A DNA stretch of 64,000 nucleotides from Siphonodentalium dalli (lineage: Eukaryota > Mollusca > Scaphopoda > Gadilida > Siphonodentaliidae). Shown one piece after another: positions 1 to 10,639 of this stretch. Numbering within the stretch: position 1 is the stretch's first letter; every line of letters starts with the position of its first letter. Made by a program: the position numbers and the translations under genes. A model generated the notes under the pieces. The model was given only the letters and a program-made list of their open reading frames with translations, made no database searches and was not told the DNA's origin. The DNA is taken from NCBI GenBank assembly GCA_032622095.1, contig CP136068.1:159421465-159485464 (forward strand). Direction: 5' to 3'.

Positions 1-450
1 TAAAGTGTTCCCACTTCTGTATGCATGCAATGGCAAGAGAAGGATACTATTGTCCATTCCATTTATAATATAAATGATAATTTGTTCATGCCTGCGAAAA
101 CAAAAAAAGTAACAAAGCACATTTATTTACCCGTCATTTGTGACGGGCAAGCCCCTAGTACATATATTAATACACACTACCTTATATGTCAGTCCCTGTT
201 ATCAGTCCGTTGTTTCCCACACTGCAGTGAAGCACAAAATATCAAAAAGGAGTGACCAGCCTGCCTGCTACCTCAGATAATCACCAATACACACACTCAC
301 CATGTTCAGTTGCAGTTGCATTAGCACATAAGTGCAACATGAGGAGACTTTTGAAGAAAGTTTAAAGAGGCTGAAAATGTTAATTCTCTATTTTAAGCCA
401 TTAAGCCTTCCATGATGGGAGCTTCCTGGTTTGTGCGCGAAAACCATGTG
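1..450. other. No gene recognised
   Basis: I see no exon or mobile-element structure here that I can support. The only local structure is a short perfect hairpin at 131-148 (CCCGTCA, 4-nt loop, TGACGGG), which is too small to interpret. Confidence 0.5.
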
Positions 451-683
451 CCAATGCATTCTCTTATACATGCGAGTCGACCATAGGTCGCTTCGCATAT
501 ATAAGAGAATGCATTGGCCTAAAAATTGTATATTATTTTTTATAATTATTAAAGAATATAAGAAAAACAATGATAATTTTGTTTCAAAGAATTTAAGAAA
601 TATTGATAAAAATTGTTAGGCCAATGCATTCTCGTATATATGCGAGGCGACCTATGGTCGACTCGGATGCATATGAGAATGCG
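451..683. repeat. Double-hairpin cassette, copy 1 (degenerate)
   Basis: Two inverted 67-bp palindromes (451-517 and 621-682) flank an AT-rich spacer. Each hairpin has the form CCAATGCATTCTCTTATATA...TATATAAGAGAATGCATTGG with GCGAGTCGACC and GGTCGCCTCGC at the centre; the second is the reverse complement of the first. The outer arm of the second copy has decayed (GAATGCG instead of GAATGCATTGG). Unlike most other copies, no host transposon with recognisable terminal repeats surrounds it. The palindrome is open in several frames, so it produces spurious short reading frames on both strands. Confidence 0.85.
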
Positions 684-825
684 TTTTTTCAATGTATGCC
701 CTTGGAAAGCTGTTCCACTGAATAGTTCCATTACACATCCATGTTTTTTTGAGTATCGCCTTGATCTGTCAAAACTTTGGACAGGGACGTATAGCGAGTG
801 ATGAGGGCGTTTTCACCCCAGAAAC

Positions 826-975
826 TTGGAAACTCCCCCCCCCCTCCCAAACTTTGGTAAAAATGTTCAACAGTGGGAAATTTCATGCCTGACAAGACTT
901 CGTTTGGAAATTATACACCACATGCAGGTTGAAATTGTTCTCATTGTCTGGTTTGTTGTTTTTAAACCAACAATG
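826..975 (+). repeat. Fragment related to the inner hAT-like element
   Basis: From the C-run and AACTTTGGT onwards this stretch matches the interior of the element at 27934-29028 (shared AACTTTGGT, TTCAACAGT, GGAAATTTCAT and the following CCTG). No inverted termini remain. A second, more diverged fragment lies at about 2575-2790. These show that the family is dispersed in this genome. Confidence 0.55.
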
Positions 976-1753
976 GCATATTTTACTTATTCATCGTCAT
1001 CATATTAAATGCTCTCTACCAATTTATTGACAGATTTTAATAATTTGGATTGGGATCTATATGGATGTAATCATGTGTAGAATATAAACATTACTGTTGA
1101 TGATGACATATGGTAAAGTATTTTAATTTGCTAACGTATTGTATCAGCTCTCACTGTGTGGACCAACCAATACGGCATTCAGGTTGGGTATGGTTGAACA
1201 TAGTGAGTTTATAATAATAATTTATAAATTTTGTGCTACTCTGGTAGTTTTTTTTTTTCAATTCTGCCATCTCTTTTTTGAGAAAATTGTTCTCTTAATC
1301 TTGTCTTTGTTATAACTGGGCCCATGCATTCTAGCGTGCTATACTGTCTGATTTTCTCAATAAGCCCTAATAAAGAAGGTTGGGTCATTTCCAGTTTACA
1401 GGAATAAATATACCTCGTATACAAAAGTATACATATGCCTAGCGCATCTAATTGATCCCAATTTTTTATTCCCACTATGCCAGCCATAGGAGATATATCT
1501 AATATATGACGCTACATGGTAAATGAAGTGCGCCATGTTTCAAGTTAGTAGATCCGACCTCTACTTTGCCATATTGTCACAAGGCATAACACAAATGTTG
1601 CACAGGTCTTCGTGCAAAACGATATTTGCAGTCATGTTTTTGTTCTATGATTTTGAGTTATGTCTCTTGAATTGAATCCAACAAGCAGCGAATTCCATAT
1701 TGAACTATTATAGTTGAATATCAATTACTAATGTAATGCTGTGTATCTTGCAG

Positions 1754-1823
1754 CCGAAGAACACCGCATGTGGCAACGGTCAGATCAGCCTTCCCGGGAA
1801 AGAAGACACCACCACGTGTTTAG
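1754..1823 (+). CDS. Candidate exon, TNF-receptor-like cysteine-rich segment
   Basis: A 70-bp open segment lies between a good acceptor (ttgcag) and a donor (TTTAG|gtttgt). In frame it reads PKNTACGNGQISLPG followed by KEDTTTCL. The spacing C-x-x-G-x(9)-D-T-T-T-C, with N-T before the first cysteine, resembles the boundary between two cysteine-rich domains of TNF receptors, where exons of this size occur. GC content and codon choice differ from the AT-rich surroundings. No neighbouring exon of the same gene could be recognised, so gene identity is inference; it may be a pseudo-exon. Confidence 0.35.
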
Positions 1824-2030
1824 GTTTGTTTATTTATAATAGTGATCGTTATGTAAAAATTGAATCATGTTCATTTGCTGAATTCGGCTTGCATACATAT
1901 AGTGCCATGTAGTTAGAGCGGAGCACATCCGCATCGATTGCACTGCATTAATTTGCATATCAAGGGTTAAATGGATAATTGTGTGGTATACGACTGATGT
2001 CGAGTTAGCGGTGGTTTATTTGGGGTACCC

Positions 2031-2032
<2 letters not shown>

Positions 2033-2065
<33 letters not shown>
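2033..2065. repeat. (AT)n microsatellite
   Basis: Uninterrupted alternating AT, about 16 dinucleotides. Confidence 0.95.
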
Positions 2066-2280
2066 CTTTATTTCCTCCTCATGGGAGAACATCGATACAT
2101 ATACAATTAAATCACAGAAAGAACAGAGAAATCAACGAAAGAATGACAATATATACACAAATATGACATACCGTCATATATAATATATTTACAATGAAAT
2201 AATAAAAAATATAGCAATGCTGTATATCGAAACATTCTTACTTCAAGGCGTATTTGACATAGTCACACACGCACCCGTAC

Positions 2281-2310
2281 ACACTCTCTCTCTCTATTTC
2301 TCTCTCCTTT

Positions 2311-2349
<39 letters not shown>
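2281..2349. repeat. (TC)n microsatellite
   Basis: CT/TC dinucleotide tract with a few interruptions near 2300-2312, followed by a C-rich, CACA-rich stretch to about 2490. The apparent open frames here are a by-product of the low-complexity sequence. Confidence 0.95.
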
Positions 2350-2351
<2 letters not shown>

Positions 2352-2574
2352 CGCATACCATCGACACCACAAACATCCCCTCCCTTACACACGCAAAGCA
2401 CCCGTATACCCTCTCTTTATATTTTTCTCTCTCACCCTCGCCCCACAAACACACATAGCATCCCTATGTTTCACACACAAAGCTAGCGAACACTGATGCA
2501 CATCATGCACGGATACTACTCCCATCACGCACAATTTAGTCCAAGTTAGAGCCAATGTTATACCATGCTGACAC

Positions 2575-2790
2575 CTCCAACCGGAGTGCAAGCAAATATG
2601 TTCAACAGTTGGAAATGTTACGTCTGACACAACATTAGCCGGAATGTGTACACCGTATATCGGTTGGATAGTTATCATTGTGTAGTTTTCCAACCATTGA
2701 TTGGTGGGGCATCATTTGTGTTTATACCATTAGTAAGATATGTTTTTTTTTTTTAAATTTTAGTCTGAAGTGGCCATTAGTTAGACAGTG
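2575..2790 (+). repeat. Second fragment related to the inner hAT-like element
   Basis: Shares TTCAACAGTTGGAAATGTTA and the subsequent order of motifs with 27,990-28,200 and with 850-975, including the late segment that ends in a T-run and TTTTAGTCTGAAGTGG. Termini are not recognisable. Confidence 0.5.
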
Positions 2791-2799
2791 TCCAGCCTT

Positions 2800-3468
2800 A
2801 TGGGGTGTAAGGTTGTAAATGTCCTACATTTGTAACGCTTAATGAACCAGTTACCCTGGGAGTTTGAGCAAGAAATTGCAAGGTGTACACCCCGATGACA
2901 ACCCTCTGGCAACCGCGTATTTCGTTGGATGTACTACAGTAATAAACTTTAAATTCACTAACAGTATGGGAGGACAAGAACACATTTGTTTTGCCAAGAT
3001 AGATTATGAATGACAAAAATATTATAATAGTCGAACGCGCGTAGCAATAGTTCAATGAAAATTCACTGTTTGTTGCATAATCAAATAGCGCCCACCACCA
3101 AGCTCAATACTGATCAAACTCAAATCCTCATATATACACACGACCGAGATAGTATGCGACAATCCATGTGCGTACTATCAGTGACATAGAGAAGTATTGT
3201 ACACATAACGATTCCCACATCAAACAGTTGAATAAGGAATCAAACGAACTGATATCTTTACTATGTGTATTCCAAAGGACATAGCACTCGACCAACGTCG
3301 GTCATTATCCCCGGAGATGACACACAATGACCTACCGTCAAACTATGTTATCGATTCTATAATCATTAGAAGGGCATCGGAGGGCAACAGTAAAACAAAC
3401 AGTCAAGAGTAAATACATCTTAGATTCGTGCATTGCGACTGGACTACATACCTTACATACAATGACTA
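2800..3468. other. No gene recognised
   Basis: Unique-looking AT-rich DNA. I see no exon with convincing borders and no repeat structure. Confidence 0.45.
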
Positions 3469-3472
3469 TTAA

Positions 3473-3927
3473 CCCTTTACCCAACAAAACGGCCAAAAAC
3501 GCCCAAATAAAGCTTCAACAGCCTAAAATATATTCGCCTGTCCCAATAACACCATACACATATGTATATCATTGGAACCGGTTCATTGACCACATTGTGA
3601 TGGTTACAGTTATGCCCTGTGCCAATGCATTCTCTTATATATGCGAGTCGACCATAGGTCGCCTCGCATATATAAGAGAATGCATTGGCCTAAAAAAAAA
3701 TCTTTTTTAACACTTTTATCATTTTTTCTTACATTCTTTAACAATTTTATAATTTGTTCTTACATTTTTTAACAGTTTTTATAATATTTTTCTTCATTCT
3801 TTGACAATTTTATCATTTTTAATATGTGTTAAGCCAATGCATTCTCTTCTATATGCGAGGCGACCTATGGTCGACTCGCATATATAAGAGAATGCATTGG
3901 CACAGGGCCGTTCTGTTGGGTAAAGGG
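3473..3927 (+). mobile_element. piggyBac-like MITE, family P, copy 1, carrying a double-hairpin cassette
   Basis: The element is flanked by TTAA on both sides (3469-3472, 3928-3931) and has inverted ends CCCTTTACCCAACA / TGTTGGGTAAAGGG. TTAA duplication with CCC...GGG ends is the hallmark of piggyBac-type transposition. It encodes nothing; it would depend on a transposase elsewhere. Inside, at 3615-3907, lies a cassette with ends CCCTGTGCC / GGCACAGGG and two opposed 67-bp hairpins (3622-3688, 3834-3900) separated by a T-rich spacer with repeated CTTACATTCTTTAACA-like motifs. The non-cassette body (3473-3614) is AT-balanced and conserved in copies 2-4. Confidence 0.85.
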
Positions 3928-4374
3928 TTAAAGTTAACATGGCAATAGGAGACACCAGTGAGACAAACGTCGCCCTCTTCCTCCATCAATTAAATGGACA
4001 CCACACATCGTATCCAAATTTAGCATTGCACTAAATGTTAGCCGTCTCGCATGTGATCCGAAGTTGATACGCTGTTACAGACCACGAACGATAACGGAAA
4101 CTCGAACTATATTGCTGAACAATTTACTGACATCTTGCACAAAACAATTCATTTATGTGGATTACGCAATAACCGTCGTGCCTGGCGTAAAATTAACGTG
4201 TGAAAACTAAAAAGTGGTTCAGCGAGAATTGCAACCGCAAAATGATGGCCAAAGCCAGACCTGTCCTTCTAAATCTAGAACAAAATAATTCAGTTCAACG
4301 TTTCTACTCCGCCAAAAAGGAATATAAGTTTTCTCTCCAGAGAGCACATCGCCAATATCGGAATAACCTGTTAA

Positions 4375-4805
4375 CCCTTTACCCAGCAGAACAGAACGGC
4401 CCTGTGCCAATGCATTCTCTTATATATGCGAGTCGACCATAGGTCGACTCGCATATATAAGAGAATGCATTGGCTTAACACATACTGAAAATGATAAAAT
4501 TGTCAAAGTATGTAGAAAAATATTATAAAAATTGTTAAAAAATGTAAGAAAAAAATATAAAATTGTTAAAGAATGTAAGAAAATATGGCCAATGCATTCT
4601 CTTATATATGCGAGGCGACCTATGGTCGACTCGCATATATAAGAGAATGCATTGGCACAGGGTATAACTGTAACCATCACAATGTGGTCAATGAACCGGT
4701 TCCAATGATATCCATATTTGTATGGTGTTATTGAGACAGACCGAAGATATTTTAGGCTGTTAAAGCTTTATTTGGGCGTTTTTGGCCGTTTTGTTGGGTA
4801 AAGGG
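4375..4805 (-). mobile_element. piggyBac-like MITE, family P, copy 2
   Basis: TTAA at 4371-4374 and 4806-4809, with the same inverted ends as copy 1 but the opposite orientation (short side left, conserved body right, ending GGCCGTTTTGTTGGGTAAAG). The cassette is 4400-4662 with hairpins at 4407-4473 and 4589-4655. The left hairpin is a perfect palindrome at the centre (GTCGACC/GGTCGAC), whereas other copies carry one mismatch. It is inserted in frame in LINE coding sequence, so the insertion is younger than the LINE. Confidence 0.87.
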
Positions 4806-5373
4806 TTAAACCAACTCAGTGACCTGGAAAAATCTAACATATTTTCCATCTGTAAAAGACTTGACGAAATTTCTTAACATAATAATATAAAAAAACACGA
4901 TATTTTACGAAATATTATCATCGATGAGAGGGTGTCCCACCTGAAAAATTGATGTGCGCTAATAATCCTATTCCCAATTACGTTGATATGACAACCACGC
5001 CTGAAATCAACAATGTGAGTATCATAACATCACAACTGAAGATATCGCTGCTAGCCATCTTAAAAGAGGCAAGGGACCAGGTTTAGATATGATATAAAAT
5101 GAAATGATCAAAGCCCCACTAAAACACATTCTATCGTCTTACACCAAACCTGTCAACGCAATACTTTTCAAATGTCAGTTTCCTGATATATGGAGACATC
5201 ACATTATGTCGTATATGCACACGGGTGGTATTGTCGATTCCCTTGCAATTTCACGTTGTTGTTGTTTGTTTTTTTTTGCAATGTTTTGGATAATCCCCTC
5301 GACACTTACTTACAAAAAACATCATATTATCACACCGTGCCAAATAGGGTTTCGGAAGTCAAGTCGCACCGGT

Positions 5374-5843
5374 GACTCAGTGCCAAGTCCGATTTGTGTA
5401 TCAACCAATATACCCTGTGCCAATGCATTCTCTTATATATGCGAGTCGACCATAGGTCGCCTCGCATATATAAGAGAATGCAATGGCCTAACAATTTTTC
5501 ATCATTTCTTATTATTTTTTACAATTATTTACAATTTTAATAATGTTTTCTTATATTCTTTAACATACTTATTTTGGGTTTAGTGCCAGGGAATCTTACA
5601 TTTTTCATGGGCATCAAAATTATTACTATGAATACGTGGTGATAGTTTTGAGTTATAACATACCCCTAAGGTTTTAACCAGTTTGCTTTTAAATTCGCTA
5701 TAGCATGCTTAAGCATACCCAAACAAAATTCAACCCAAAACAAACAAAAAATCGAAAATAATTTTTTATTTTTTTATTTTTTAGGGCCAATTTTACAGAC
5801 CGTAAATTAGGGCCGATGAGATCGGCCCCTGGCACTGAAAGGG
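5374..5843. mobile_element. piggyBac-like MITE, family Q, copy 2 (damaged left end)
   Basis: The right end is intact: GGCCCCTGGCACTGAAAGGG followed by TTAA (5844-5847). The left end is recognisable only by CAGTGCCAAGTCCGATTTGT and GTATCAACC, matching the right end of copy 1 at 8478-8512; its terminal CCCTTTG and TTAA are lost. One hairpin remains (5420-5486), preceded by the cassette end CCCTGTGCC. The second hairpin is replaced by about 260 bp of A/T-rich sequence. It sits exactly where the RT core of the LINE should be. Confidence 0.65.
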
Positions 5844-6068
5844 TTAACAACTTGATGATGTAGAACACGAGGCCGCGCGAATAATAAGTGGTTGTTCGAG
5901 ATCAGTATCCCACAAACGTCTATTAACCGAAATGGGTCGAGACACACTCTCAGGTGCATGGAAGGCAATTGAAGAGTTTTTCACTTTTCCATAACATTGT
6001 CAATCATAAATTGCCCATATATGTGACCCGCCATATCAAATCCAGTCGTAAGTCGGTATTTTTTTACC

Positions 6069-6285
6069 CTGTGCCAATACATTCTCTTATATATGCGAGT
6101 CGGCCAAAGGTCGCCTCGCATATATAAGAGAAAGCATTGGCCTAACAATTTGTTACAATTTTAATATTGTTTTCTTGTATTCTTTAACAATTTTATAATT
6201 TCACCCATACAGAGCTCCAGACAAACATGAGCAGACGACACTCTTCTATATGCTTCTATAGATGTGTGGGGCTCCCTGCTTCGCG
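6069..6285 (+). repeat. Cassette variant: hairpin A plus alternative terminal hairpin B
   Basis: Starts CCCTGTGCC, contains the 67-bp hairpin (6074-6140, with a few substitutions) and the T-rich spacer. It ends not in a second copy of hairpin A but in a different, imperfect hairpin (about 6205-6280) with arms GAGCTCCAGACAAACATGA and ATGTGTGGGGCTC, then CTCCCTGC. The same end is seen at 17560-17650 and 37866-37940, where it closes with CCCTGCAGGG. This defines a second form of the cassette. Confidence 0.7.
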
Positions 6286-6289
6286 TGTC

Positions 6290-8270
6290 AGCATGTTTAG
6301 ACCATCTAGGAGGAGATAAACCGAAAATATATAAGTAATCCTCCACGTAATCATCATTGTCGTAATCTGAAATAAACATGTGCGTCTTTCAATGGCCGGC
6401 GTTCCAAATTGAGGGTAGTTGCTATCGTAATTATGCAAAGTGAAGTTCATTCGTAGCCGCGGTTTACATTTTATTCAGAACATAATTATAACATTATGAA
6501 CTGTCAAATATTTGTAATGGAGTGGTATAGTATACATCTCACTCGGATTGCGCACACATGCAGCGTCAATGGTTAATTTAAGTAAAATACCCACTCTAGA
6601 CAACAACAAACAGTCTTGACTTTTGAATACTTTCAGTTTGATGTTGGTGTTTTATATTCTATAATAATTTGTTCAAAAGGAATGGCTTTTAAAAGTTTTT
6701 TTATTTAGGTTTTAAGACTGAGTCGGTGAGTTCGTAGTCCGATTGCATTGTGAATTATATCTCACATGCCTTGATGTATGATATGATTGACCTAATTTAT
6801 TCACAAAATTGCTATAGTACCCACTCTATCGATGAACCCGTGTGCATGTGTGGAGGTTTATATATCATAATCACACCATAATATAAGGCCTAAGCTAATC
6901 TTATTTGATGCGAATACGCATCTATGAAGTTATTTTTTGGATTAAAAAGACACAGATATATCCTAGCTTATGCATGTGTGTTGACTGTGGTTCGTTCATT
7001 ACGCTAGCGTATGGCCATATTATTACTACGGCTGCCATATATAGACAATTGATCATTCACCTCTACATTATCGAGACACCATTCCGTTATGTAGGCGATG
7101 GTAATTATCAACCTACTGTTTGGCGGCTTCGTTGTAGATATGACGCTCCTGTGAACGGCTCGAATTGAACCAGTAAGGCGACCGATACTTCCTCTGCTAA
7201 TAAACACACTCTGACAATATAAATTTGACACAATAATACCCAGCCAAAGTGCGATTTGGCACATTTTGATATTCTAAAACGTTTGATTAAAACAAAATAT
7301 TTAAAACTGTGAATTTAAATTTTGGTTTTGTTTATTTTATATTAAATTGCTTGCTCTATGTATTTTCACAAATACATGTATTCAATATAATGACAGCAAG
7401 ATATGTTGGTATACACAAATGTATGCAGATAATGAGATCGACCCTATGCCCCTTTCACGGATTCTCAGATTCATACATACAATTTCGCGAATGATAAAGA
7501 TCGTTTCCATTTTCGGTATATATTTGATCTTTTAAAAATTTTGATCTAAAAACAAACAATTGAAAAACTTAAATTTAAGTTGTATGTTTGTCCTTATATT
7601 GAAATCTAGATCAAGGTAACAACAAATTAAAAGAACAGCATTGTTTTGAATCAAAGTATAAAGGAAAACGGTGTTATAACATCCGCTGGGATATCCCGAG
7701 TCCATTTGAAGCGTCAATAGCCTTCGCAGCGATCCGCCGCGATGAAAGTACCCATGGTTATACGATACTAACCATTTCCACTCAAACTCGCGGCAACGTC
7801 GCCGCGTATTGATGTCGGCAATTTGTGGTGATTTTGGGTGCTTAGTCTGTGGGTACTGTACCCTCCTCCCAAAAACAATCAGACATATGTGACCACGATA
7901 AGAGATTTACGTCAAACTTAATACATTTTAAACCCAAATATATCTCACCGTACTATGTTAATGTAGCAACTTACTATCATATCATGTCCTAAATCATATT
8001 GCAAATTCAAAAGACTGCACATGTGGACACGGAGTACATAATGCCTTTCATATATATAATCCCAATAATTCGCCTATTAAATAAATTACTTACTTACTAT
8101 ATTTACTCATTAATAATTTAGCTTTCTGGAGATCCTGCTCTACCTTGTTTTGACAACGTGAACATTTTCTTACCTGAACAGTCATTCATATGCGAGAAAA
8201 TCAGGATGCCCTTGACTAACTCTTGCAAATAAAGATACACATAAGCCAGCAGTCAAAACAAACAAACATG
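6290..8270. other. No gene recognised; one diverged repeat at 7720-7870
   Basis: AT-rich intergenic or intronic DNA. The GC-rich patch at about 7725-7870 (CTCAAACTCGCGGC..., GGCAATTTGTGGTGAT) resembles 51765-51885, so it is a dispersed repeat of unknown type. I see no splice-bounded exon. Confidence 0.4.
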
Positions 8271-8277
8271 ACTTTAA

Positions 8278-8512
8278 CCCTTTGAGTGCCAGGGGCCGAT
8301 CTCATCGGCCCTAAACCTACAAATAAGTCTGTTAAAGAATATAAGAATAAATTATTAAAATTGTAAAAAATTGTAAAAAAAAAAATAAAATTCGTAGGCC
8401 AATGCATTCTCTTATATATGCGAGGCGACCTATGGTCGACTCGCATATATAAGAGAATGTATTGGCAGAGGGTATATGGGTTGATACAAAAATCGACCTG
8501 GCACTCAAAGGG
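8278..8512. mobile_element. piggyBac-like MITE, family Q, copy 1
   Basis: TTAA at 8274-8277 and 8513-8516. Ends CCCTTTGAGTGCCAGG and CCTGGCACTCAAAGGG are exact inverted repeats of 16 bp. One hairpin remains (8399-8465), preceded by the T/A-rich spacer; the cassette end reads GGCAGAGGG. The TIR differs from family P beyond CCCTTT, so this is a separate host family for the same hairpin. Confidence 0.87.
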
Positions 8513-8861
8513 TTAAATAAATACATGTACAATCGTATGACTGACTCGGGGAGAGGGTGATCGGTGATATGTATATATGTTCAACTTGTTTGTTGTCAGT
8601 CACGTTGCTTTGCCATTACATTGTATGTGATATTCAGTGTAATAACATATGCGAGAGGGGGTACCCATAAGTGAGTCAGCACTTGTCCGCCAATCCAATT
8701 GTCATTAACAAAATGTGTGTGTGTTTTATATAATGTGTTATATAAATTAGACAACTAAATATGATTAGTATGCACTTTCTATAGAATTTCGTTAAACAAT
8801 AATGATAAACCCACACATGATTCCACCATACATGATTCCACCATAGCCATAGTCATATTCC

Positions 8862-9430
8862 TTGAACTATAACGCGGTCGATAAAATCGACCACAACATA
8901 CTGATATCAAAACACGATAACTAAGTTATTAGGGGTGTAGCAAAGTCATGGTTCCATAGTTATTTATATGAGAGGAGACACTGTGTTGAATATTGCGTGA
9001 GTACTTAAAACCTTAAGATTACCTCCTGTGGGTTCCCACAATGCTCTATTCTTGGGCCGATTATAGTTTTAATATTCGTCATGATATGGCATATTTTATA
9101 ACAATGGACGTTTTATCATACGCCGATAACACCACCCTTTTTTACAAGCGGTACACATTGCGAATTATTACAAAGTTATGTAAATAACGATTTAGCCAAT
9201 GTATTTTACTTGCGTTGCTGTAATAAACTTTCAATTAAAATTAATAACAGCAATTATGTGTTCATACACCCAAACAATAATGCCAAAAATAGAACACTTT
9301 GAAAATAAAGTTCAATAACAACGAATTGAATCGAATACGGAGTCTTTGGCACGAATCCTCAACACAATGTAAGGTGTCCTTATTGATTAGAACTTGACCT
9401 TAAAAAAGCATAACGTTTCCACGAAGAGAT
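8862..9430 (+). pseudogene. Non-LTR retrotransposon reverse transcriptase core, remnant
   Basis: Encodes, across frameshifts, the RT segments that are missing from the LINE at 4.1-6.06 kb: AVDKIDHNIL, IRGVAKSWFHSYL, FPQCSILGPI, then SYADNTTLFY (the catalytic YADD reads YADN) and NKLSI. These blocks in this order are diagnostic of CR1/Jockey/L2-type RT domains. Several stops and the D-to-N change make it dead. It may be a second copy or the displaced middle of the first copy. Confidence 0.7.
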
Positions 9431-10125
9431 AAAGTGCTTTAGTAATCACTCTTCTGAATTGGCTCACAACTATATCAAAAGATTTTGTTCTATATTTTTC
9501 TGTTTATATGTACGACTAGTAGGGCAACTCGGGGTTGCCTATGTTAAAGTTGTGTGAAACTCTCTGTTGTGCGTACTTTAAAAAAATAGTTGTATTGGTT
9601 TCAAAACGTGAACATAATAAACACATTAGTTCGCAAAAATAAAAGACGATTTTTGAGGACACAGTGGTTATCATATCTCCATGAAGATACAGATGTTTTA
9701 AAGAAATGTCCAGGGGTTCCTCTGTTCGTGGTGCTATACTGTCTAATTGTGCCCGGCACAGATGGATATTTTAAGTTGATTATATTGGGCTATGAGTTTG
9801 CTCTGACAAAAAATGAAAGCAATCCTCTGATCGGGAAGATGTAATATTGTCAGATGCCAGTAGAGGATGATCATTAAAAGTGATCTGCTTGTGATTTCTT
9901 TTGTCTCAGAAAAATACTATATGTGACTGCACACTATTTTTGAAAAGGTCTTCAACACATTTACATCTCTCTTGACAAATTGTATCTTTTTGTGAACACA
10001 TTTTGAATGAAACTTTATTGCGTTATACTACATGAGCCATTATAGCATACCGTCCATCTATTTTGTCGAGGCTGTGGAATTTGAACGCCAACAACACCTT
10101 AGAACGAGATTATGGAGATGACTAT
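9431..10125. other. No gene recognised
   Basis: AT-rich DNA. An 84-codon open frame at 9590-9844 has no recognisable domain, no splice context and no homology that I can see. Confidence 0.4.
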
Positions 10126-10347
10126 AGGATTACATACCTGATGTTTACATACAGCATATGGATTGATTTAATTAGGATATAAAGGTATCAATAAATTATA
10201 GGACTACATACCTGATGTTTACATACAGCATATGGGTTGATTTAATTAGATAGAAATGTATCTATAAATTATAGGACTACATACCTGATGTTTGCATACA
10301 GTGTATGGGTTGATTTAATTAGGATAGAAAGGTATCTATGAATTATA
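10126..10347. repeat. 74-bp tandem repeat, three units
   Basis: Units start at 10126, 10201 and 10274, each with ACTACATACCTGATGTTT, ATACAGCATATGG and TTGATTTAATTAG. Units are about 95% alike. The next unit (from 10348) keeps only ACTACATACA. Confidence 0.9.
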
Positions 10348-10639
10348 TGACTACATACATTGTCAGGTCATGTACCTTACCAACTGAGCACACAAGGCCA
10401 CATACATTGTCAAGCCATGTACCTTTTCAACTGAGCACCCAATGTCACATACATTCCTATTTTTTACAACATTTTCTCTTTGTCAAACCAATGTCAATCC
10501 CTTTTACATCCCAAACAAAAGAAATTTCACCAAAAAATAACAAATTTCGAAAATTCCTATTTTTTACAACATTTCTTGAAATAATATATCGCTGGTAGTG
10601 TTCCTCCTCTCTCTATCTCTCCATCCCTGGCTCAAACTG

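Larger units (their letters stand above)
4117..6060 (+). pseudogene. Non-LTR retrotransposon (CR1/Jockey-like) ORF2 remnant, interrupted
   Basis: Decayed reverse-transcriptase gene in several frames. 4203-4370 encodes the linker after the endonuclease (KKWFSENCNRK..., ending QYRNNLL). 4810-5373 continues into the start of the RT domain with GKGPGLDMI, FPDIW and GFRKSS motifs. After a gap, 5855-6060 encodes the RT C-terminus (EHEAARIISGCSRS..., then KLPIYV after a frameshift). The RT core with YADD is missing here. A family-P MITE is inserted at 4375-4805: joining the flanks through one TTAA keeps the reading frame (NNLL-NQLSDLEK), which confirms both the LINE and the insertion. A second cassette-bearing element fills 5374-5843. 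Stops and frameshifts make it non-functional. Confidence 0.75.

Noticed and set aside
3601-3710. Recurrent short proteins containing CANAFSYICESTIGRL or CQCILLYMR at many sites
   Set aside because: They are translations of the 67-bp hairpin, open on both strands, without codon bias, start context or conservation beyond the DNA repeat.
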